Origin: Cyrtodaria siliqua
Taxonomy: Eukaryota > Mollusca > Bivalvia > Adapedonta > Hiatellidae
Assembly: GCA_037043455.1 (NCBI GenBank)
Contig: JAWPHD010000226.1
Location: forward strand, 124,001-188,000
Direction of reading: 5' to 3'
Length of the DNA stretch: 64,000 nucleotides
How positions within the stretch are numbered: position 1 is the stretch's first letter; each line of letters begins with the position of its first letter. Of this stretch, positions 58,101 through 64,000 are shown in pieces. A program made the position numbers and the translations under genes. The notes under the pieces were generated by a model. The model was not told the origin of the DNA. It saw nothing but the letters and a program-made list of their open reading frames with translations, and made no database searches.

Positions 58101-60414
58101 GCTTCTCTTTGGTTAAAATGTATAATCACAGTATATTTTAACTGCGTCCACTGACGAGTGATAAAAATATGACCTAGGCTCGCGTTAAGCATTCGCCAAA
58201 TCGCCATAGGCGAAAAGAAACCCGAACTGGCGAATGAAAATCGTAAGAAATACATATCAAATTCGCCAGACATCGGCGGTCTGGCGAATCCAAATTTCCG
58301 ACCGATTTTGTCTAAAATCTCGGAAAATCCCGAATTCTAATACACAAAGTCTTTCACTGTTTATAAAGCCACTACCCCGCTGGGTGTTGTTAGCTAATTA
58401 GCGACAATCAATTTGGACTGATAAACTAATTATCGCAGTGTTTATTGAAGACCGCAGTCATTTATTGTTTCTATTGTCACTGTGCGATAAGACTCCGCCC
58501 ACTGTTCCGCCTCTTGCTGTCAATCAACTTGTTTGTGACCCCGCGCTCAATATTATCCACATATTAAACTGCGTTATCGAGCCGGGTAAAACATTAAAAA
58601 TAACGTGGCGCCCTCTAGCGGCCAAAATGGCTTTTCAAAACACGTTTGCTTACGAATTAATAAGCTGGAGATGCCGTCGGTGTTTTTCGAACTTTACGAT
58701 CACTGATAAGACTAATTAGTTGTACACACGGTAGCGTAAACTGGAACAATGGCAAGTGTGAACCGATGTTTGATCGACTGTCTCTGAATTGGGATAATTT
58801 ATGGTTGAACAATCAACATGAAAAAATGCAAAAGGTGCGCTTACTCAAAATACTGAGGTACAATTTTAGAATGAAGTGGCTTTTATTACTTACTCTGAGC
58901 ATGATATTCGTGGTGTATGTGGCATTTCTGAATTTTGTCTCACAATGCAGCGCGATCTTTCTAGCTCCTTTGGAACTCCTGTTAGTTGAACTTGTTTTAT
59001 ATGCCTCAGCTTAGCCTTGCATTTTTAAATATATTTTAATATTTTATTTCTATGAATGTTAGTAGGCCTATATTTAAATACATTTAATGAAAATACTAAA
59101 TGGTCTAATCAATGGTGACAAGAGTCTGTATTTTTTATATTTTCTTATTATATGCATGCATGTATTGTCCTTTTTTAAATTTCAGTCGACATTTTTTTAA
59201 AAATTAAAATAGCATTATTAAATTAAATACAATTTTTAAAACTTTTTGAATATTTTATAGCTCCAATTGTAATTATAAGTAATTGTAAGCACTAAAGCTG
59301 AATGCATTTGATGTGGACATATTGATACCCTATACATGTAGGTTAATAAAGCATACTTTTTTAACTTACTATTGATCTGTACGCAAACGCGAAGTTTTAG
59401 CGCCTCCAATTCGTTCAAAAATATCTAGGCAAAAGTCTGGCTAAAGACATTCTAATCTGGCTAAAGGAATTTTTAGGGCTTTAGCCAGATTTGGCTAAAG
59501 GGTTTAAAATCCTAGCGCTAGCCTAGATGACGCCATTAGTGGTATTTTTTTAATAGTTTAATATGCGGCAGTATGCGCGCGCATCCCCAATGCCATATAA
59601 GGAAGTAAACACAATTTTCGGAGAAATCCCTTTCGTTTTTGTACCGCTTATTTTCTTTTTGCTGTTTCCAATCTTCAGTTCTAAACATCTGACAATAAGT
59701 GACATCACGTAAGTAATTTGCAGTATAAAAACATTAAATGAGAATGACGGAAACTGGGTTTATACGGAAACTGGCCTCCTAACGATTACACATATACGTT
59801 CGTGCCACGTTCAATGTGTACAGTGGTAGATTTGGGCAAGGATTTGGGTAGATTTGGGTAAGGATTTGGGTATTTCGTGACACGGGTTTGTTAGCATCTT
59901 TTCTAATACTGCATTGCAAAAACATTTGACTTTGGTCCGACAGCTTTAAATCTCGCTTGAGCTCATTGTTGTACGAGAGGCAAATATTTAAGTGGCACGC
60001 ACAAAGTTACGATCTCCACGAAGTCCAGACATTCAACGATATATATTAAATATTTGCGGCTCAAGTGCCATTGGTCCGGTCCTAAAACAATCGTATAAAC
60101 ACAGAGGATTCTGCACGACACAGATAATGTATTATTCAAAAATGTTTATATATTTTATATCCTGTTTTACTTCCCAGTTGATTCACACACTCTAGTTTTT
60201 CCAAAACGTTCAAAATACATTCTGCACCTCATGAAATATCGACGAAGTGAAGAATATCCGAAAGTACGATTGTCCGGATAAAGGTCACATTTAGAATAAA
60301 GAAATATAATCTTACCTTAGGAACTCGAAAAGTGCCTTCATCATTGTTTTCATCTGTTCTCTTCTCTTCTTGATCGTCATTATTTAACATCTTCTGTTCC
60401 TCGTCGCCTGACAT
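48932..60414 (-). CDS. ENSA: Endosulfine/ARPP19 family protein phosphatase 2A inhibitor, three exons
   Basis: Exons 60414-60316, 51576-51469 and 49141-48932 join in phase 0 to give about 138 codons; vertebrate ENSA/ARPP19 are about 110-120. Residues 1-33 are an acidic, poorly conserved N-terminus. Then EEEAKLKARYGGLRKPGG.. and KRLQKG / QKYFDSGDYNMAKAK, the family signature. Ser75 in FDSGDY is the Greatwall/MASTL site; in characterised members its phosphorylation turns the protein into an inhibitor of PP2A-B55, allowing mitotic entry. IPTP is conserved, and RRPS (Ser121) is a protein kinase A-type site as in vertebrates. The tail ends in EEGGGHHHA, an extension I do not recognise. The protein is predicted cytosolic and largely unstructured. 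Intron 1 (8.7 kb) is repeat-filled. Confidence 0.95.
49243..49739. mobile_element. TTAA-flanked miniature element (497 bp) in ENSA intron 2
   Basis: Left AGGGACAATGTCCGTAA and, inverted from the right, AGTGACACTGTCCGTAA (15 of 17). TTAA on both sides (49239-49242 and 49740-49743). It sits about 100 bp inside the intron from exon 3. No ORF. Confidence 0.88.
49744..51160 (-). other. ENSA intron 2, nothing coding recognised
   Basis: AT-rich. At about 50455-50535 'atggcggacacctgcgtcgatgtgtgtcaaatctctgatttgattggc' looks like a dispersed-repeat segment, but its limits could not be set. Confidence 0.5.
51162..51223. repeat. Perfect 28-bp palindrome with 6-nt loop
   Basis: Left arm 51162-51189, loop TGGGTC 51190-51195, right arm 51196-51223, with no mismatch. 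It lies about 245 bp downstream (in transcript terms) of ENSA exon 2. Confidence 0.95.
51469..51576 (-). CDS. ENSA: ENSA exon 2
   Basis: Acceptor after 'tctgatacag'. A second AG three bases later (CAGCAG) would remove one Gln, so NAGNAG alternative splicing is possible. Reads (Q)VDIEREEEAKLKARYGG then LRKPGGGSALLQKRLQKG; donor GGG|GTAGGC. Confidence 0.92.
51730..52420 (+). mobile_element. Core type 1 array in ENSA intron 1
   Basis: Units 'aaaacctttaaagggccacaac', 'tctaaccggaacaagacgaag', 'ggcttggtacagatcatc' and 'gaactagtccggacaaag', starting with 'gtaaaaacagatgtctc' as at 39545. Interrupted by the SINE at 52098-52345. Confidence 0.8.
52098..52345 (+). mobile_element. Serine/leucine-tRNA-like SINE with 14-bp target duplication
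   Basis: Head GTCTCCGAGGCCGAGTGGTT (A box, class II tRNA style) and B box GGTTTGAATCTC; body ends 'gacgtaaaacaccatacaaac'. The direct repeat AACTCTGCCAAAAA flanks it at 52084-52097 and 52346-52359. The duplication is part of the core 1 unit, which proves the order of insertion. Confidence 0.93.
52421..53962. other. ENSA intron 1, nothing recognised
   Basis: AT-rich. Short frames (e.g. 52918-53130, 53699-54046) carry no recognisable domain. 'cagtgcgaccttggcctt' near 53460 is a scrap of the core repeats. Confidence 0.5.
53968..55649 (+). mobile_element. hAT element remnant (1.68 kb) with 5-bp target duplication
   Basis: Ends CAGGGTTCTCCACAGG and CCTGTGGAGAACCCTG are perfect 16-bp inverted repeats. 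GATGG flanks both sides (53963-53967 and 55650-55654). Near the left end a second inverted repeat 'ttaagcatagcgg' / 'ccgctatgcttaa' lies at about 53988-54066. It contains a decayed transposase C-terminus at 54721-55040 and is internally deleted. Confidence 0.9.
54721..55040 (+). pseudogene. hAT transposase C-terminal (dimerisation) fragment
   Basis: LARHFNQDEDSMMIEWRQVR then NLYNIAAVGLLLPTSTAD match the region before the conserved hAT dimerisation motif (LLPTSTADCERGFS in related proteins). After TAD the frame is broken by TGA and indels; later pieces (NRVLNA.., TMQGPPPS) are recognisable in other frames. Dead. Confidence 0.75.
55655..58168. other. ENSA intron 1, no gene recognised
   Basis: Mixed AT-rich sequence. 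A short palindrome 'accatacgtatggt' occurs at about 56551-56564. A C-homopolymer of about 13 nt lies at about 57462-57475. 'tttccgtca' strings occur at about 57611 and 57810. No exon or element boundary could be supported. Confidence 0.45.
58174..59526. mobile_element. DNA transposon remnant with ATGAC target duplication (1.35 kb)
   Basis: Left end CTAGGCTCGCG and right end CGCTAGCCTAG are imperfect inverted repeats, with ATGAC on both sides (58169-58173 and 59527-59531). The subterminal left region repeats 'ggcgaa' and 'tggcgaat'; the right repeats 'ctggctaaag'. The open frames inside (93 and 82 codons) have no recognisable domain. A 5-bp duplication would fit an hAT-related group. Confidence 0.65.
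59532..60315. other. ENSA intron 1, 5' part
   Basis: No repeat or gene recognised except the short direct repeat 'ggatttgggta' at about 59836-59870 and 'acggaaactgg' duplicated at about 59747-59774. Confidence 0.5.
60316..60414 (-). CDS. ENSA: ENSA exon 1
   Basis: ATG at 60412-60414; MSGDEEQKMLNNDDQEEKRT then DENNDEGTFRVPK; donor AAG|GTAAGA. Phase 0. Recognised from its position and acidic composition; the N-terminus is not itself diagnostic. Confidence 0.82.
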
Positions 60415-61265
60415 GGTTTGAAATCGAATAATTTACAGATAATCTGACTCAAGAAATTTATTTGCGGGTTCGCAAAAGGAGTATTGTCTAATTATATGCC
60501 GAATACATGTAAGGTCGTCGTCGTCATCATCAACAACCATAAATGAATTCATCATAACCATCGTCATGAATGATGATCAAAAACATTGTCTGTATCTGTA
60601 TGGTACATGTTTCCGTCACAATCGACAACAAGAAGAAAATGTTTTCAAAAGGAGGAAACAAACATGTGTATTTATTTGCAATATTGTATTATATAACAAC
60701 AAAAATGTAGAAATATTTTAAAAAGTATTAAAAGTTATATGGCAACAGTAAGCACAAAGGCACATACTTAAGATATCAAAACATATTTAAGATGATATCT
60801 ATTTCTAGAATGTTATGAACATTTTTAGAATGTTGAGGTAGTTCGAATTAAGTAAAAAAAAAAATATCAAAAAAGAAGCTGATATGATCAGTGAAATGTG
60901 TACTATGACAAATGGCTGGGGTAGGTGGACATGTATTCGGAAGAAGTGGTTTGTAGTGGTAAGATATCATACAGTTTGGGTTTTTGAATGTTTGACACTG
61001 ATTTTTGTCATAGGTGTGTGCCACGTAGGGCTGATCATGAGATGTTCCTGGGTGGAAACCAGTATTGCATGGCCTGCATCAGGAAATAGCATGCTCAAGC
61101 AAAGTTTCAAAGCTGTATCTGTTATAGTTACTGAAAGAAGAGCATATTAACATAATACTTAACCAAATACGCAGACGCCGATCAAGGGATGACAATAAGT
61201 CTTTTTTTTCCAAAAACATACTGGCTAAAATCCTTAACGGAAAAGTTAACCAATATACTAAGTTT
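60415..61265. other. ENSA upstream flank
   Basis: Presumed 5' UTR/promoter of ENSA at the left end: 'gtcgtcgtcgtcatcatc' at about 60515-60532, no TATA box identified. The 88-codon plus-strand frame at 60884-61150 lacks recognisable features. Confidence 0.4.
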
Positions 61266-61268
61266 AAA

Positions 61269-61524
61269 AAGGGGCATAACTTTTGCAGAAAGCAGCACAG
61301 AGTTATGAAACCTGATATGCTTGGTCATGCTATGTTCATGGATATATATGCAGATCTATGCTATGATGTAGAATCACTGTATAAAGTTTCAAAGAAAAGG
61401 GGCATAACTTTTGCAGAAAGCAGCACAGAGTTATGAAACCTGATATGCTTGGTCATGCTATGTTCATGGATATATATGCAGATCTATGCTATGATGTAGA
61501 ATCACTGTATAAAGTTTCAAAGTT
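61269..61524 (+). repeat. Tandem duplication, 2 x 128 bp, essentially identical
   Basis: The block beginning 'aggggcataacttttgcaga' near 61269 repeats from about 61397 with no difference that I can see through 'cactgtataaagtttcaaag'. Related in style to the core repeats ('gggcataactttt'). Confidence 0.9.
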
Positions 61525-61739
61525 GTATCTGTAATAGTTACATAATACACGATCTTACGGCCAGTCATTTACCCCCAACATTTTTAATCTCGTCTCCGCT
61601 ATATGTCACGTGCTCCTCCAAAATAGGCTGCGCCGCCAATTACAACGCGAGTTGGTTGCGCATTAATTAAATACAAAACATGTATATACTTAAGAGTAAC
61701 TTCTGAGTCGCCAATTGCGTGATAAGCCTTCATAATTGG

Positions 61740-62340
61740 AGTTCACCCAACCAGCATAGCACCGAGAATCACTAGAAACTAACTCCTATTTGTAAGATCT
61801 CAGCCACAGTTGCTGGTAGACTATTCCAACGACACTGTTCTTGTGGGGGAAATGACAGTCGCTTGTAGAAGATAACTGTTTAAATTTCAGAGTCATTCGA
61901 TCTGTTGCGAGATGATGCACGTGTCAAGAACTCGGATGTTGGTATGTCCATTAGACCGTGAATAATCTTAAAGAGCATGGTGTGTTGGCTCTGTGTACGC
62001 CTTGACTCCAGGGATTCCCATTCGATGTGCTCCAGCATAGATGACACTGCTCGTGTTTATTTAGCGGTTGGTGATGTACCGTGCCGCCCGACGCTGGACC
62101 ATCTCTACCTTCTTGACGTGCTCTTGGATGTGAGGGAACAGTACTCTAGGTTGGGTCTTATTAGGGAGACGTATGCCGAGACGAGAGAGAGAGAGATAGA
62201 GAGAGAGAGATGCTTCCTCTTTGATGCTTAAGATTTCTTCTAATGAGTTGCGCAAGCCTTATTGCAAATATTCGAGATATATAGATCTTCCATTGCGGGT
62301 CAGAGGTGATAGTTGACTCCGAGGTATTTGACATATTTGA
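61740..62340 (-). pseudogene. LINE reverse transcriptase C-terminal part, minus strand
   Basis: Reading leftward: KYVKYLGV (about 62310), RPNLEYCS (about 62150, other frame), IQEHVKKVEMVQRRAARYIT, EHIEWESLESRRT, MDIPTSEFLT, WNSLPATVAE. This is the C-terminal region of a CR1/Jockey-group reverse transcriptase with several frameshifts and a stop after ITNR. A GA microsatellite (about 62179-62211) splits it. A second copy of its 3' part is at 63768-64000. Confidence 0.8.
62179..62211 (+). repeat. GA microsatellite
   Basis: (GA)n with one 'tagagag' interruption, inside the LINE fragment. Confidence 0.9.
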
Positions 62341-62615
62341 CTCGTTCGATGTTGTGGTCGTGGATTGGCCGATTAACTCGTTCAAGGTTATGGCCGTGGA
62401 TTGGCCGATATGTCTCTTTCGAGGTTGTGGCCGTGGATTGGCCGATATGACTCATTCAAGGTTGTCGCCGTGGATTGCCCGTTATGACTCGTTCGAGGTT
62501 GTGGCCGTGTATTGGCCCAATTGACTCGTTCATGGTTATGGCCGTGGATTAGCCGATATAGCTCGTTCGAGGTTGTGGCCGTGGATTTACCGATTTGATT
62601 CGTTCGAGGTTGTGT
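62325..62615 (+). repeat. 37-bp minisatellite, about eight units
   Basis: Unit 'gactcgttcgaggttgtggc' plus 'cgtggattggccgatat' with 37-bp period. It begins inside the LINE coding sequence just upstream (in LINE sense) of its KYLGV motif. The minus-strand frame through it is shared with the LINE frame. Confidence 0.88.
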
Positions 62616-62854
62616 TAACACTAAATAAACATTACGTAATAACTAGTGCATGCACAAACTCATCAAGCGTTAAATAACAAGTCGAAATATGGTTGTTTTG
62701 AGGCGGAATATTAGTTTCATATTGATAACATATAATATAACATCAGGCAATGTTAATTTACACGTGCGACAAGATGGACTATATATTTATTGATTCATCT
62801 TGAGTTGCGTTCAGATAGGTTGTTATTTTGCCTCTTAATAAATGGTAGTTAGTA

Positions 62855-62927
62855 TACCTTTTAGCTCAGTGGATAGAGCATCTGACTTGAAATCAGAACG
62901 TCGTGTGTTCGAGTCCCGAAAAAGGCA
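62855..62927 (+). repeat. tRNA-like sequence (anticodon loop CTTGAAA), degenerate
   Basis: D arm GCTCAGTGGATAGAGC and anticodon arm TCTGA-CTTGAAA-TCAGA are intact, with anticodon TGA. The T arm (GTGTG-TTCGAGT-CCCGA) pairs poorly and the acceptor stem TACCTTT/AAAGGCA has a mismatch. A serine tRNA would need a long variable arm, which is absent. Most likely a tRNA pseudogene or SINE head. Confidence 0.5.
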
Positions 62928-62929
62928 AC

Positions 62930-63527
62930 TTCTTTCTTCTGTAAATCATAATGTTACCTGTGTACGGGTACGATGTGCACTTGTCGATGTCTATACAAAT
63001 GATTTATGCGTTAAATGTGCTGGCTTAAATACCCGATTTCGATATTGTAATTTATTAGTTAGGAGAATCATATGCCATGTATATTGCCACTGAGTGAACA
63101 TGTCTAAGCCTTCTTGAAGGATTTTTACATATATGACTGTGATTTAATGACGAGATAGACTATGGTATAGTCAGATGAAACTCGGACTATGGCTCTAATT
63201 GATGTCTATATACGAGGTCAGCCTGCACGTTTCTCGTTTCCTCGTCGCCTATATCCATCCTTAGGATGTGTAGATGAAAACGACGGTTAAGACGTTTTCT
63301 AATCTAGGGTCTGACCCTTGGAGCCAGAGGTCAAGGTCTAAATGTCAAATGCAACAACATGAACATTAAATCCGCGATTTTCAATAGTTTTAATTAATGA
63401 CATTTCTTACATGCTACAAGTAATGATACTCTCATACAAGATTGAACGTTTTTTTTGCAATTTGATGTTTGAATCCTTCTTTCTTGGAGACGATCGAGAC
63501 TTATGGTCAGTGGGTCAACATGCATTT
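62930..63527. other. Nothing recognised
   Basis: No exon, element end or RNA structure could be supported. Confidence 0.5.
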
Positions 63528-63767
63528 TTAGCTCTATGGCTTATGCCATGGTCTATTGTCCGTCGTCCGTAAACTTGTTGGTTGTGGACATTCTAGCACC
63601 TTCATTTTGCATCTGATCTTTACCAAACTTATACAGCAGTTATATATCCATTAGAACTCGGACGAGTTCTTGAATCAGCCAGATTCGACATCTTATAGCT
63701 GGGTTATCTGCCCTTGAATTGGCAAAATGCATGATTTTGCCTTGTGGGCACTCTAGTCCCTCCATTT
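63528..63767 (-). mobile_element. Reverse-oriented modular element end
   Basis: 'ttttagctctatggcttatgccatgg' and 'ttgtccgtcgtccgt' are a right end read in reverse, followed by 'cattctagcaccttcattttgcatctgatctttaccaaact' (reverse core 2-like). Cut off at the LINE copy at 63768. Confidence 0.6.
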
Positions 63768-64000
63768 GTCATGTGCCTTCATAATTGGAGTTCACCCAAC
63801 CAGCATAGCACCGATAATCACTAGAAACTAACTCCTATTTGTAAGATCTCAGCCACAGTGGCTGGTAGACTATTCCAACGACAAACTGTTCTTGTGGGGG
63901 AAATGACAGTCGCTTGTAGAAGATAACTGTTTAAATTTCAGTCATTCGATCTGTTGCGAGATGATGCACGTGTCAAGAACTCGGATGTTGGTATGTCCAT
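63768..64000 (-). pseudogene. Second copy of the LINE 3' part (runs off right edge)
   Basis: Starting 'gccttcataattggagttca', this is about 97% identical by eye to 61728-61960, with small indels (e.g. 'gacaaactgttc' for 'gacactgttc'). Same minus-strand reverse transcriptase C-terminus. It continues beyond the window. Confidence 0.85.

Noticed and set aside
62855..62927. Functional tRNA-Ser(UGA)
   Set aside because: No long variable arm, poor T-stem pairing and an acceptor mismatch; listed as tRNA-like only.

Overview
This is a eukaryotic, intron-rich, AT-rich window that looks like a bivalve mollusc, probably a heterodont clam. The reasons are three ancestral animal genes split into small exons with GT-AG introns, tRNA-derived SINEs, and a very high load of repeat families whose arrays are built on 'gggccataactc' and end in ACGG-rich microsatellites. 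That architecture is typical of bivalve 'pearl'-type (Helentron-associated) non-autonomous elements. There is no operon structure, no CRISPR and no prokaryotic signal. Assignments rest on reading translated exons against remembered protein families; no database search was run.

Genes. (1) 916-3186, minus strand: the first two coding exons of fructose-1,6-bisphosphatase; the remaining exons lie beyond the left edge. (2) 16002-29343, plus strand: a gene for an LRRC61-type leucine-rich-repeat protein in eight exons with consistent splice phases, about 241 codons. The first, very short exon is tentative. (3) 48932-60414, minus strand: a complete endosulfine/ARPP19 gene in three exons (about 138 codons) with the Greatwall target FDSGDY and a C-terminal RRPS protein kinase A site. 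The genes are unrelated housekeeping or regulatory genes; nothing suggests that they work together.

Between and inside them almost everything is repeat. 4.4-5.3 kb is a 134-bp satellite. 5.3-9 kb, 11.4-13.6 kb, 27.7-29.1 kb and 30.4-43.6 kb are modular elements. Many share an AACAAGAGG...GCTCTACTGGC left end and a GGACGGACGACGG...CATAAGCTCTGCTGG right end but carry different tandem cores. 21.2-26.9 kb, inside an LRRC61 intron, is a 34-bp minisatellite broken by three later transposon insertions. Retroelement remains (two LINE-type reverse transcriptases, one YLDD-type reverse transcriptase, at least four SINEs) lie at 9.7-10.9, 14.6-15.6, 18.2, 32.5, 52.1 and 61.7-64 kb. DNA transposons include a mariner deletion derivative, a decayed hAT with a perfect 5-bp target duplication, a second 5-bp-duplication element, TTAA-flanked miniature elements and two copies of a long-terminal-inverted-repeat miniature element.

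The observations most worth following are: the modular family with interchangeable cores and hairpin termini; the minisatellite whose first unit is the functional 5' splice site of LRRC61; the tandemly triplicated 3' splice site of LRRC61 exon 3; and the co-varying terminal repeats of the 440-470 bp miniature element.
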